A program made the position numbers and the translations under genes. From contig OX388317.1 of the NCBI GenBank assembly GCA_947579605.1, positions 17,069,384-17,133,383 of the forward strand: a stretch of DNA of 64,000 nucleotides, in the 5' to 3' direction. Origin of the DNA: Athripsodes cinereus. Taxonomy: Eukaryota; Arthropoda; Insecta; Trichoptera; Leptoceridae. The first letter of the stretch is position 1, and each line of letters starts with the position of its first letter. The notes under the pieces were generated by a model. It was not told the origin of the DNA. It worked only from the letters and a program-made list of their open reading frames with translations, and did no database searches. Positions 47,801 to 60,730 of the stretch are shown piece after piece.

Positions 47801-48253
47801 GTAGAAGTATCTAATCACATTGCTTCACTTTGGATGATCATCCAGAGTGTCAGGGTCAAACCTGTTCATCGAAAGTGAACACGTCTGTTCACACATGTTC
47901 ATCTTATGCTTTCACTGCCGTATCAACACTCAAAGTCATATTGTATGTAGTTTGACGTATTTTCGTAAAAAAATATAAAAAAATAAAAATAACACTTCTC
48001 GACCACATGATAATTTTGTACAAGATTCTGACTCTCAATAAAAATTCATAGAGAATAAGACAAAAATAATAGGATAAAACTTGTTTATGGTCGTTTCAGT
48101 GAAAGGACCTTTCATCAAAATTATGACGAGTGGCAATCTCTTTCCTCCGTCATCGCTAGTGATCACTATTAATGGAACGCCTGTTCACACCTTTTCATTT
48201 TGGAGGATCATCCAGAATGATCACTGAAAGTGAACAAATGTGAACGCCCCTTA
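47801..48253 (-). mobile_element. 480-bp TIR element, copy 2 (reverse orientation)
   Basis: The reverse complement aligns over its length with 3246-3725, including GGTCGTTTCAGTGAAAGGAC, ATCGCTAGTGATCACT-like and GTGTGAACAGGCGTT-like segments, with small indels. It has no coding sequence. Confidence 0.72.
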
Positions 48254-50599
48254 ACTTAATGTGTTATGTTTTATCCAACTTCGTTCTTAAATACATATAC
48301 CATATTTGTCTACGAAATATCACAAAAATATTATAACGCTTCAAATGAATATAACTTTGCAACGTATGCTGCATATGTCTTATAAAATTCAATACTATAA
48401 ACCTATTAACACTGTCGGAGTAATTTCGTGTTAAAATTTCTAGAACAATCTGTTTATCCAACATTTCCGAATTTCTGTTGAGAGTTTTCTTCCCGCGCTT
48501 TGCTACATTTTCACCGCAATTAAACCGTTTTGTATTAAATAATATCACCGCGTTGGCGTTAGTTGGTTGGTCTAAATTTTATGACGTCGCAAAGTAAATT
48601 TACTCACATACAAAATCTAATATCGCAATTTCATATATTGCTTCTGTTTTAAACCGAATGTTTTTCACCGAAACTATAATTTACCGAATCAATTAGGATA
48701 TTGGCATGTCGGGAGGACTATGTTAAAGAGGTAAAAAATTGACTGGTTACAATTGTCAAGTGCTTGCTTGTAAAAATAAGCAAAATGTTGAAATTTAATT
48801 TCAATATCATATTGTTTCAATTTTCACATACGATTTTACTCCTTTGAAATAATCAACAAATTATATTGTAACGTTTTCAAAGGGTATCAAATTAGATTTA
48901 TTGAAATAAAAAAAAGAGATGGTATGTCTGCAGGCAAATCTATGACATTTTCATTTTCAATGTCATTACTATCAGTTTCACCTTTAAATTATTTCATACT
49001 GTGACAAATATTATCATTTAATGGGCACAAAATCAAATTTTCTCAAATGCCTTTCTCATATTTTATTATTTTTTAACGGTCGTGAATTCAAGAAAATAAC
49101 TATTGTAATTATTTAGTGGTACGCTCATATAAACATTTTTTCTAGAAATTCTTTTTAGAGTCTTCCGGGAATACATATTTCTTTATATTATATATTAATG
49201 CTAGGAAATACCTTTAAGAAACAACACATATTTTCATACCTTTAAGTACCTATAGCTTAAATATTCCGCAATACACAATTTCATCATATTTCGGTTACAA
49301 AAAATAGCATTTTCTATGAAATGAGCTGAGTAATATTCCCGAAAGCTCCTCGTGTATGGATTGTAGCTTTTGTAAGCTGAGATAAATTTTCTGTGACATA
49401 TTATTCCAAGGAAAACTGTATTACATAAACCTTATGCTACTGTTGAAAATAGGAAGAGTTTGTCAGCCCACGGTTAATACATCGATTTTACTACCAGAGG
49501 AAATTGATATTGTTTTTTATTTCTTTCATTACTTTACTTATATATTTCCTTATATTGATCACAGGTTTGTCTGTATTTTATAATTTTTTTAAGAGAATTG
49601 AATGAAAAACGAAACTACTTCATAAAATATGTGTGACCCGAGTTTCTTTAGTCTTTAATTAGATGTGGTCGAGACTGAATAGGGCTAAAAATACTTGTTC
49701 TTGTATTCAGGAGGTAGAGAATATTTCAGAATCTCAAATAAAGTGCGAGAGATTACGGCACATGAATAACTTCATTTTGGCCTTATTCATGGGAGTATTC
49801 AATGATGTGTTGTTCACGAAAATAGTCAAAATATATCAAAAACAAACATAGCGCGGGTTCAGAGTAGGCATACGTGGTATATCATCAAACTGTGTCAACA
49901 CTTTTTTTTCTTCATTAAATTTTTCAAAAATCCTCCGGGGAGGGTAGATTGAAATTAACCCTTCTTCATTCAAATTCATCTCTTCCAAATAAAGTTCTTA
50001 TAATATTACTACAAAATAACACAACTCAAAACTATTTTTTTGTTACGTATGAAAAACATCGTTATAATTAATTATTTTCGATGCTTTGGTTGTGAAATAA
50101 CCACCGCAATATGTTCTTACAGTAATAATTTTGAAAACTTGGTTCTTGATTGAACAATGAAAAATGTTTATCATCTTTATACCCGCGGGGCCTGGCATAT
50201 ACGTTGAAGATTATTATTTTTTGTGTATATTATTTGTTAGACATCTTTCATGTATTGAATAACAATAGTATGTCACCCTTTTATAACTTCAGGCGGTTTG
50301 TACGAAAAAATATTAATGAAATATTTTCGCTTTTTGGTTATTGTTGTGAAATAAAAACTGTCAAAAAGTTTTTTTTTTTTAATTAAACACATACATACAT
50401 TTCCTATCTTCTATTTTGTTTTTGTATTATGACAACTCAGTACTGAATACGATTATCCAATATGCTTGTGTTGTGAAATTGGAGGCGTCCGGCAGAGGGA
50501 AGATTCGAATCTGTATTCTCTCGATTAAAAGTACCAAACTTTACCAACAGGCTATCAACCTTGTAACCCCAAGAAAATTTTATATTGAAGTCATTTTGC

Positions 50600-50775
50600 T
50601 TTTCAGAACCCCATATTGTCTTTCTTCCTCTTTTTCTCGTGCCGTATCAGGTCCCCCCGGCGTTGGCAATTACTCTGGCAAAGACTTCTCTATCCTACGC
50701 GACCCGGAACAGCTCCTCTACATGTCTCATCCCGTTCCAGTCTCTTAAGTATCGCAGCATATTGTCTTTAACGTC
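50600..50775 (-). pseudogene. LINE C-terminal fragment, family D
   Basis: The minus strand reads DVKDNMLRYLRDWNGMRHVE, ELFRVA, a stop, then DREVFARVIANAGGT. It is the same family as 23.4 kb (VEEL-R-A, F/YARVIA). The block is GC-rich against a very AT-rich background. A stop codon inside the motif shows decay. Confidence 0.55.
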
Positions 50776-51382
50776 ATGATTAACAAAGAGTTAGCAAGGA
50801 ATTTGATAAAAAAATCATTAAATTTGTACACATCAGTATTATGACACAAGGCAAATTTGCCTACCTTTAAATAAAAGTGAGTAGTGTAGATCAATATTCA
50901 AAATACATAAATACATTATGTCTATAGTTGTTATCTGCAATGAAGTAATGACATGTATTAGTATATTATACAAACAAAATTATACATACGAGTAGATTGT
51001 TTAAACAACCAGTCAACCCATAGATGTTACACTACTTAGTTAAGGTAAAGTTATTTTGAAAAATCAGCTGTTACCTAAACCCTAAAGTTTAAATTACACA
51101 TACACAGATGTGTTTTAACCCAACAGGTTGAAGTATGTAACTTGGATACCTTAATGACTTTACAAGTTGGAGTGCTTCTTGTTGTTGCTGCTATATACCT
51201 ATCTCAAATACTCTCTCACATAATTATGTACGGATTGGTCTTGGTTTATTTTATACAGAATTTAGAACTCGGTTTACATAATTATATTGACAAATTTAAT
51301 GTCGTTTATATAATTTTACACCTAAGAGTACTTATATATTTTTTACATATGTATCTAGGTTTTTGTTAAAAATCCAAGTTCA

Positions 51383-51484
51383 TACACCTTTCACAGTATG
51401 CTTAAAGCTTGTGTCGTAAAAGGGGAGTTTGCTGGCATCTACCTCCAGGCTACCGAGGGCCTACTTCCAGGCTACTGATGAACT
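51383..51484 (-). mobile_element. tRNA-derived SINE, rearranged fragment
   Basis: The reverse complement has the start (AGTTCATCAGTAGCCTGGA), a repeated GTAGCCTGGAGGTAGA segment, a deletion over the anticodon and B-box region, and then the AAGCTTTAAGC body. The tail is missing. Confidence 0.65.
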
Positions 51485-51717
51485 ATTGTTGTATGAAATG
51501 TTGAATGAATAACTGAAAAGTTTGAGAAATGTCAAGCATTTTGGACTCAAAATCTCTTGCAAGAAATACGAGTGTACTAAAGATTTCAGAAGTAACACCA
51601 CATCATTGTTCAGGGCCTTTCTTTGACTAATCTTATACCTACAATGTGGAAGTAGTTCTAATTATCGCCAATCTTCGCAGAAGCTGTACTTGTGGAAGGA
51701 ATAGAAGAAGCAATATA

Positions 51718-51772
51718 TATCATCACGGTGTATCTCACAAGTGCGTTAGCCTGCAGACTAACTGCCTGGAAT
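51718..51772 (+). repeat. Dispersed repeat family G, fragment
   Basis: CATCACGGTGTATCTCACAA then GCAGACTAACTGCCTGG. Similar short fragments, not listed singly, lie near 695-720, 9468-9492, 14088-14112, 22165-22205, 44970-45008, 60255-60300 and 60392-60430. Confidence 0.5.
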
Positions 51773-52707
51773 TTCTTTACCTTATTAGAAATAAGATTAA
51801 ATAAATAAATTGTATTATATACTTTAAAGTTTAAAGATTCGTCTGTGGTGTAATATGATTCATTGTTAAATTGTGTATTGAATAAAATTGTGGGACGTTG
51901 ATATACGATTTGTATGTAGAATATCAGCATTCAAACTATTTTGATACGAATAAACACTCGGCAGTTGCGAAATTGAGTGCAGTATTCGAACCTACTACTT
52001 ATAATGAAGAGAAGGTTCAATCAAGATTCTAACTGTGTTTGAATCATTTGATGCGTAATTAGAATAAATAAACAAGTGAATTGTACATATTATGGTTGTA
52101 TGTATGTAGGTGTATCAGTTACAAAATTACCTGTTCTAATACAAACATTAGCTAATAATATCACCTTTGATTAAACCATTAATAGTAAAATCAATATTGT
52201 AATAGTTTACAGTAGTGACGTAGGTACTTACTTACTACAAACGATATAACAACCTTTCTACAGATAAATATATATCATAACCAATACCTCCGACATAATA
52301 TTCTAAATGACTCGATTAAAATATACTCATTTGTAAGCAGATATATAATTTAGTAAGCTACTAACAATTTGTATATGTCAGATGTAAGAAACACTTGTGT
52401 TTATTGTTTGCCATCAATTTATAGATTTCAATAGATATTATTACTCTGTAATTGATTTAATATAGAAATTCTCCTTACATTAAACCTAACAAATAATCCA
52501 GTAATTGATTTATAAATAAATATTAGTGTTATGTATTTATTTTATAGAAATATAATATCTTAAATGGACGTCAAAACTTCCCACTATGTTGTGCACAGTA
52601 TAATATGATAATTTGAACACACAATTTAATCTTTGTTGATTGCTCTATTTGTTAATTTTATATTACGGTGTGCGTGTAATGTTCTAAAATTGATAATTTG
52701 TACAGTG

Positions 52708-53012
52708 TCTTTGTCTATCCTGTGCGCCGGCGCACCCAGCAGAGACCTGTTATCTCCGTAATACAGGAGAGACGGTGGTCCTGGCTGGGACATGTTTTGA
52801 GAATGCCTAATGATAGTTGGCCAAAAAGAGCACTGTTCTTCCGTCCGCAGGGGTTCCGTCGACCTGGGCGTCCCTCTTTCACAATACACCGTTCCTATGA
52901 CAACGATATCAGAACGCAAGGAATGTCGTGGAAAGAGGTGACGCAATTGGTACAGAGACGCTCTGAATGGAGGAGGCTGGTTTCTGCCCTGTGCTCCCGA
53001 GAGGAGCGTTGA
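52708..53012 (+). pseudogene. LINE C-terminal fragment (RTE-like), family B
   Basis: The frame reads RPVISVIQERRWSWLGHVLR, MPNDSWPKRALFFRPQGFRR, PGRPSFTIHRSYDNDIRTQG and then WKEVTQLVQRRSEWRRLVSALCSREER-stop in overlapping order. The PGRP motif is intact here. Stop plus GAGGGCGATGATCA matches the copy at 11.0 kb. No upstream polymerase remains, so this is a 5'-truncated insertion. Confidence 0.8.
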
Positions 53013-53849
53013 GGGCGATGATCACTTGAGTTACTTTTTCTTGCAGAAGTAACAATAATAATATATTAAGAGACATTGATAATGTCTGTCAATCAAAAAA
53101 TTGGACATTTTAAAAAACACAACCAGTTTTTTGCAGAATACGATAACTCACAGTCAGATTATTTTTTAAAACTGTTTAGATATCAGTAATTTTATTTTTG
53201 GAGTTTTTTTTTTTATATTTCAGATCAACTATAAAGAATTCAAATAAACTCTTACGTGCTTATCTTGCATTCTCATGTATATGACGCGACCGTTAAAGAT
53301 TTGTTAGAGAACCTTTAAAGAACTTCGCAAATCTAGACGAAGTTAGTGTATTATTAACTTAATATTCTCCAGCATTTCCTACAAACCAACTTACATACAG
53401 ACTCAGGTTGTGATTCTAACTAGTTGACATAAGTTATGTCGTGTATACCTGTTCTACTAATTATTGTAAATTATACGTATGTCAGTGGCGTATTTTCCAT
53501 ACAAGCCCAAAAGCCGGGCGTAATCCAAGTTTTTCAGTATTAAAAAAATAAAAAGTAAAAAGATTATAATAAATTTGAATTTAAAATTTGGTCCAAACGG
53601 ATTTTTTTTTAAGTGCAGCTGTACTTATGTGAATGGAGTGGTGCACCAAGGCAAAAAACATGTTAGAGCATTTCATCTTACTTGCACATATGTATTATGC
53701 TTGTTATGGTTGTTGCCTAATGCGTCGGTCCTCGTTCGAACACCGAAGATAAGGAATGTTAAACGCTGTTAGTAGACAGAAGGGTGAAGGGTGAGGGTAA
53801 AAAGGTTAAATTTATTTTCATCGTGTTAAACCATACATGTTTTTTTTTC

Positions 53850-53950
53850 ATAGAGAAGACGGCTTGCATGTTTATTACATAAAACTGGTCTGGTAGTAGC
53901 CCCACATGTGGGATATGGCGTGTTGGTGTAGTAATAGTATTTTTAGTGAC
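53850..53950 (-). repeat. Dispersed repeat family G, copy
   Basis: GGCTTGCATGTTTATTACAT and TAGCCCCACATGTGGGATAT then GGCGTGTTGG. Its right part is included in the 113-bp tandem duplication that follows. Confidence 0.55.
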
Positions 53951-54109
53951 TTTATTTTAAGAGTGGGTTTACCCATTATTAAAACTCTATTATCTAACTG
54001 GTCTGGTAGTAGCCCCACATGTGGGATATGGCGTGTTGGTGTAGTAATAGTATTTTTAGTGACTTTATTTTAAGAGTGGGTTTACCCATTATTAAAACTC
54101 TATTATCTA
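53884..54109. repeat. Perfect 113-bp tandem duplication
   Basis: 53884-53996 and 53997-54109 are the same by eye, each starting ACTGGTCTGGTAGTAGCCCC and ending ACTCTATTATCTA. The unit includes part of the CCCACA--TGGGATATGGCG dispersed repeat. Confidence 0.88.
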
Positions 54110-57100
54110 TTATCTAATCTAACTGACGTGTATTATACCTTATATTTGCAAAGTAATCTACATATTCAAAAGGTCATCTGTTTGCATTTCAACTAGTAAA
54201 CATTTACATAATATTACGTACTACATACAGATTACTACTAGAAATACAACGAAATTCACTTCTCCAACTTATTTGCAGTCAAATAAACAAACAGCATCGG
54301 TACTAATTAGTTTTATCCACATACAATGTTGAGAATATTTTGCATATAATTTAAGTTCATTATCGTAAACAGTATCTTGTAATCCTTTGAGATTTTCTGT
54401 GAGTTAGAAACAAAGCAGCAACTCTCTTGTAGGATGATGTCTTCCGTGAAACTTGTTTCATATTTCGTTAGATTATTAAAGGTACTAAAGATGCAGTTAA
54501 ATTAAAAAACCTGAATGGGTTATCCTTTCATTTGCAAATATTTGTGTATAGTTTAATTATAAATTAATGAAATTTTACATTACTTAGTGGAATTTTGTTG
54601 TAATAAGAAATTAATGGGTTTACTGAACCCAAATACATCGTAGGTGATTCGAAACCTCGAAAGACCGTCTTTTCAATCCATATAGATTCATGATTTGAAT
54701 TTGGCTGCCAATTTAATTATCTTTACAAAATAATAAAAGAATCGTCTTACATACTGTATTTGAAGCATTGACTGGAAATTTGATATTTTTAATAGTGTTG
54801 AGTATAATAATATTCTATTAATAACAATAATTATATGATTTTTAGAATCAATACATTGATAGAAATATTTCTTTTTTCCGTGATAAAGTTATTTAACTTT
54901 TAATCGATGTTCTTAATTCTAAATAAATACATAAACAATAAATACATAAATTATTTTGATATTTTTGTTTCATTGTAAACCACGACAAACTTCTTTAACT
55001 TCAGTTTTAGAACGATTTTTTGAGCTACCAATTGTTACAAACGTCTTTCATTTTGTTTAAACATTAAATGTTAAAAACTATTTAAAGCTCTAAATTGACT
55101 TACAATATTTGAATGAAAAAAAGCTAAAACACAGAAATATGTTTACATAAAAAAAAGGAAACTCGAGAAAAGTTTACATAATATTGCTTTTTCATTCATT
55201 GAATTTTGGTATATTTTTTTTACTTTTTACAATAAGCACAGTAACGAAAATATTTGTCTTTTTTTGTATATTCAGTTTAATGTAAATTCAGTCGTAAAAA
55301 AATATGTCGCTTTTTTGTCTTCAGTCAAAGAGTAAAAAATAAAAACGTATTATTTGTGTGTCTCTTTAAATATTTACATTTTGGAATGATGAAATGAAAT
55401 ATTTTGCTGAAAGCGCTTTTGCACGATGTTACCATTTATACGAAGATGATTTTTAATGATTTATATAACGTTAATATTTCCATATAAAATATGGAATGAA
55501 TATAATATGTGTATACATTTTTTTTTATTTGAGCTTAAATTATTCAAATAAATATTTTTTCAACAGTATGTACCTATATTTGCTGATGTGTAGAGTAGAA
55601 TATTATAATTTTATGATTTTTATCAATTTATTATTTTTTGTCCCGTATTTTGTTTTAGACATCGTTTTTTTATGTTTGGTGAATACTATCATTTTTATCA
55701 AGTCAACAATATTCAAAATATTCTACGGTTTAACATAACAACATTCCAAAAATATGATATTTTATATCTCATTATGAAGCAAAACTTAAAACCATTAATG
55801 CAGTAATAAAGTATTCGACAAATCTTCGTTGCATATTTAAAATTACACTTGTTAGTGTAGATATTAAATTTTGACATTTCTAGAATAAACTGCTTTTAAG
55901 GACATTAAGATCATTTTTAAAGTGATTTTAGTACCATATATTAAAATTTAATATTTCAGAATAATATCTCATGGTAACAAAATATTCGCACATGCGTCAT
56001 TTTAAACATGCAACGATGAAATACTATTTGCATTTATAAAAAAATTCTACTATGAAGCATAGTTTACCATATTTTATTTCTACAGTAAAAAAACATAAAT
56101 TTGATACAATATTGTTTTAAATTTTTTTGACTCGATGAAAAAACATTCCAATATAAAAAAACAACTGAACTGAACTCAACTGTGTTGCCTCAATATAAAA
56201 CATAAATTATCTACGTTATAGATTGGGGTTGATTTCAAAATTGTGCATTACATCATCCAATTAGTATTCTAGTCGTTGATAGAAAGACGACACGAAGTAC
56301 CTAGCATTGTTGATATAACACAAGTGTTAAGTTTACTAATTAATTATTTGCATTGTCATGTTTTGTTTAATTAATTAATTATTATATAAATATGCTAAAT
56401 TGGATAAAGCACGTAACTGTGGCATCGTCAAAAGTTGTAGATAGTAATATTTACAATTCATAGTATGCAAACAGTAAACGTTACTTAAGAGAGAGAGTCA
56501 GAAGTTGTTACATAGGAAATGTAATATAAAGAGATACACAATGATAAAACATGATCTTGTAATTAAAAAGTTAATTAAATTACATATTCAACGAGAGCTA
56601 AAAGTTTATTATTCTTATTTACGTATAGTTAGTTATATATATATAATGAGTTACAATCCACTGGATTGGTTTGCAACGAGTTTTGACTTTCTTCTCCATT
56701 CCTCCCTATTATCAGCCAGTCTTTTCAGCTCTATGTATGAGCCACAGTTATATACTAAACATATTATTATTCACAATAGTTTCATGAGAACATAATTCAA
56801 TTTGTTATTGCATATGTGACTGAAATAAATAAACAATGTGATGTTTTTGTTTAGTGGATTTTCTACATAAAACTATTATAATAATTTTAAAGTGAATTAT
56901 GTTTATGACGCTTGACAAATATTTGATATATTTTTTACCTTAAAAGCAAATTATTTATACAGTTTGCACATAAGTACATAATTATATAGATTTGTGTGGC
57001 TTGGTTGGTCTTCTCACGTGTATATAATATGTTAACATTTTCTAGTTTCAATAATTTTTTTGGTTTTGGTCAGAAAAACATAACATCTGAAACAGTTCTT

Positions 57101-57138
57101 CGTGTTTTTTTTTAACTACATTTTGGTTACTAGCCCAA
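54110..57138. other. About 3 kb without a recognisable gene
   Basis: Very AT-rich, with poly(A/T) runs. 51773-52707 and 53013-53849 are similar; near 53484 a CAGTGGCGTATTTTCC motif could be a transposon end, with no partner found. Confidence 0.4.
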
Positions 57139-57190
57139 CTAGACAAATTGCGTTTGGCAATCGACTACAAACGAACTTTTCGACAATGTA
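57139..57190 (+). repeat. Left arm of a hairpin element split by a LINE
   Basis: 52 bp beginning CTAGACAAATTGC and ending TTCGACAATGTA. It is the inverted copy of 58268-58319 with two mismatches. Before the LINE arrived, the arms enclosed only a 23-nt loop. Confidence 0.85.
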
Positions 57191-57210
57191 CATACATATG
57201 TATAATGTTA

Positions 57211-57922
57211 TTTATTGGTAGTTCCCGCCTCTTATCTAAAATTCGATCGGAGTTATTACCCAATCTATACCTTAATAATTCTGAAATTCCTCTTTCCAAA
57301 AAGGTCAAGAACCTCGGTTTATTTCTCAACCAAAATTTATCCTAGCAGCCCCAGATTGGAGAGGTTAGTCAAGTTTTTTTTTAGTCTCCATTCACTTAAA
57401 CGTCACCAAAACTTTTTTCCTTTAGAGACTAAAATTCTTCTGTCCCAAACTCTACTTCTCCCTCTACTGGAATATGCGGATGTAGCCTACCTGGACATTA
57501 CTAACGAACAACAAATGAAACTTGAGCGCTTACAAAACATATGCATTCGTTTTATTTACGGGCTTCGTAAATTTGATCACATCTCCCACTATCGCAACGA
57601 GCTCAAATGGTTAAAAATGTCACAGCGTCGAAATCTGCATATTCTTTGTCTTCTCTTTAATGTTCTCCACAATCCAACTACTCCGAACTACCTAAAGTCT
57701 CGTTTTGCACCTTTGGCATCTCATGGTTTGCCTCTTCGTTCTGGTGCACTTGGTACGTTGACCATTCCCACTCACAGATCATCCTTCTTTACATCTTCAT
57801 TCACTATACATGCAGCTCGGTTATGGAATGATTTACCCTTATTGATCAGACTTGCTCCTACTATTTCTATATTCAAAAGCAGACTGAAACATCACTATCT
57901 CTCTCTCAATAACTCAACTTAA
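57211..57922 (+). pseudogene. LINE ORF2 C-terminal region, frameshifted
   Basis: The first ~45 codons (FIGSSRLLSKIRSELLP ... VKNLGLFLNQNLS) are in one frame and end at a stop near 57345. The rest is in another frame, open to 57922: LLLPLLEYADVAYLD, then LERLQNICIRFIYGLRKFDH, RNLHILCLLFNVLHNPTTPN, and near the end ARLWNDLPLLIRLAP followed by FKSRLKHHY. This order (vknLGl, PhLeYad, LQN--irfi-gl, tP-YL, WN-LP, Fk--L) is the conserved tail that follows the polymerase in Jockey/CR1-group LINEs. The endonuclease and YADD catalytic part are missing, so it is dead. Confidence 0.85.
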
Positions 57923-58256
57923 CCATATCCCTTCCCCTCCCTCCCCTCACCCCTATATGTATGTATATGTCTGTATATTTATGATTGAGTCTATACTATT
58001 TATATTATTTTATTATGCTTTTTGTTTTTAGTACTTATACCTACCTACTTAAGTTATATGTACCTGTATATATTTTATTTATTTTTTATTATATCTTTTC
58101 TTTTATGTACTTAACTATGTACATCAATATTAATGTATCTCGTATCTCTCTCACATTTGGTTGGTTGGTAGAAATTGCCTAAAGGCAATAAACCCGCCAT
58201 TTGTGCTACTTTATACCACAATAAAGATTATTTTATTTTATTTATTTTATTTTATT
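57211..58256 (+). mobile_element. 5'-truncated Jockey/CR1-type LINE with target duplication
   Basis: A 1,046-bp insertion flanked by TAATGTTA at 57203-57210 and 58257-58264. It carries the last part of a reverse-transcriptase ORF, a 3' UTR with pyrimidine-rich and GTATGTATATG stretches, the 3' motif GGCAATAAACCCGCC, and a TTTTA-repeat tail. 5' truncation, an A/T tail and short target duplications are hallmarks of target-primed reverse transcription. Confidence 0.85.
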
Positions 58257-58267
58257 TAATGTTAAGG

Positions 58268-58319
58268 TACATTGTCGAAAAGTTCGTTTGTAGTCGATCG
58301 CCAAATGCAATTTGTCTAG
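58268..58319 (-). repeat. Right arm of a hairpin element split by a LINE
   Basis: Inverted partner of 57139-57190 (50 of 52 identical). No matching target duplication outside the arms was recognised, so the original element class is uncertain. Confidence 0.85.
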
Positions 58320-59075
58320 GGCTGCAGGTTATGGTAATCAGTTTTTACTTACATCATGGTTATCATAAATGGTTGTTTGATTTTGTATTTGTAAGTAGAT
58401 GTTTTCATTTATCTGTCTTCTCAATCTTTTCTTAAACTTTGTGAATAAATATAATGTTAAAGTTTATTCAAGTTCTTTCTTCAAAGATATTTGTCCATTG
58501 CTGCTTCCAACTTATGACCTTATGACCGTTTAAAAGAATATTTTTCAATTCCACTCACAAAACAACTACAATAAACACACAGATTGTCCTCTTTTTTTGT
58601 TAAAAAGTAAGACATTCAGGATACGTGGCACGCCGTATCGCTGTATTCTAGATGTCGATTGTTTTACATGAGGAATGAATGGGAGATCTTCACCGGTTCT
58701 CTACCGGAGACTCAACGGAATACACGAGACACACCAAACAATAAAATTCCAAATCAATCAGTCGATGTTGCACTTCCTTTTATACTCAAACAAAATATCA
58801 TCATAAACACTTGTCCATTGAATACAAAATTAGGTAACAGATATGTAATAGTAAGTATGTCCGTAGTAAAATAATCCTATTTCAGAATGTTAATCAAGGT
58901 TCTATTCATCTCTCTACTAGATCCGTAGCAAATTCATTCACTTATCCGATGAAATCACCATAACAAATTGTTGCTTTATTATATTACATTATATTATATA
59001 GGATATGAGATGAGATAGGTGAGATAGATGAGAGAGAATGGTATTCCTATAGTTTAAAGGTTAGTTTATCTAAAG

Positions 59076-59104
59076 CATAATATGTATATTATATACATAT
59101 TATG
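59076..59104. repeat. 29-bp AT palindrome
   Basis: CATAATATGTATA, TTA, TATACATATTATG. Low complexity, so it may be chance. Confidence 0.6.
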
Positions 59105-60672
59105 GAGTTGTGCATCTACATTTTACATACTTCATCAATAAATCATGATCATGCTAATTTATATGTTAATTTGTTGTAATGTTATATTATCATATCTAGT
59201 AAAGCAGTGTTATATAGAAAGCATTGCATAGTTTAATCGATATAAAAACTTTAAATTTATTGCATGATGTTTTTTGGGATAATTTTATTATTATAAAAAA
59301 TTATTATAATTATATTATAAAAAAATATTTTAAACAACAAAATTATTTTTATTAGAACTATTTGTAATTATAGTATTCCTTTAAGAATTCAATAGATAAA
59401 CTGCTAGAAATAAATACGCAAGTTTTCCTCACCATGTCAGAAAAATAATTCAATCAGTATAGGTGGCATATTTCATCGCATGTTTAAATTTACTTTTATA
59501 TAACGAATTGCTTCAATATTATAATTTAAATATTTACCAAGGCACACTTTATAAACGAACTTGGCCAAAGGCAAAATATTTACAAACTTATTTGACATTA
59601 AAATTAATAAAAAAGTATGAGTTATCAAGACACAATTTAACTAATAAATATTTCCAAAATTGACAATTTTTTATAACAAAGACATAAAAAAATGCAAGCA
59701 AACATAAAAATGCTCCTGTTTAATACCGGTTTTTCTTTTTAAAAGTGACTTTATCCTATTCAACAAACGAATTCACGGTAATATATTATTTTGTCTGTAA
59801 CATGATATTATTCTGGCGAGTTATAATAGTCTATAGAGGACAGACAATATGGGATGGCTTCCTAGCATCCGAATATATGTAAATTAGATTCCTTTTTTTT
59901 CGTAAAAGGGGAGCCCCATAATGTAAAACATACTGTGCATACAATACTATACTAGATAGATACATACTACATCCCACACAATCACCCTCCCTTTAATGGG
60001 AATGTTTGAACAATCGGTCTAATTAACATACTACAACCACCACTACAATGTCATATGATTTGTTAAAATTACCTTTGTATGTCATTGTGTATCTTATACA
60101 GTATTATTATTTTAAAGGGATGAGTCTTTTTCAAAACACAAAAGCTTTAAAATTAATTATGTGAATAGTATATAGGATGCATTGAGTAAATTGTTATGAA
60201 ATTTTATTGCAATGTTTTTTTTATCCCAAACCCATCTCAATAAGTCCATGTGTACCATTACGGCATATCCCACAGTGAGATGACTAATAGACCAACTGCA
60301 AAAACAAACTTGTAACAAACTTCCAAATTCGTAACTTAACCAAACTCATAAATCCATAATTATAATTATTTCAATAAATTCGTTCATTTATAAGGCATCT
60401 CCCACAATAGGGGAAGCCAGTAGACAACCTGCATATAATTAATATATTACTAAATAAAGTCATTTAAATTACTGATTGACGTTTTTTGAACGCCATCAAA
60501 ATAAACTTTCCATCTTCTATTTATTGTGAATTTCAAAAGCATAAAATTTGTATTTATGAACATAATATAAGCCTAAAACAGCATTTTACATTAGTACGCA
60601 GTCTTCTACAGAACACGTGGAAATAAAAAAAATACACCTCCTGTTTTTCGCTATTTTTTATGTCATTTATAG

Positions 60673-60730
60673 GAAACTGAATGTTTTTGGTTTACTTAAA
60701 ACGAACAAAGGCCAGGTTTCCATTTACAAA
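60673..60730 (+). CDS. Weak candidate exon, 58 nt
   Basis: Acceptor TCATTTATAG and consensus donor GTAAGT flank a frame KLNVFGLLKTNKGQVSIYK. Its phase does not fit directly after the 31.4-kb candidate. No other support; may well be chance. Confidence 0.15.

Noticed and set aside
50416..50748. 110-codon plus-strand frame with a GC-rich end
   Set aside because: The GC-rich part encodes a LINE C-terminus on the minus strand; the plus frame is its shadow.
53484..53520. hAT terminus CAGTGGCGTA
   Set aside because: No inverse partner or 8-bp duplication found downstream.
59076..59104. Regulatory palindrome
   Set aside because: Pure A/T low complexity apart from its ends; expected by chance in this composition.
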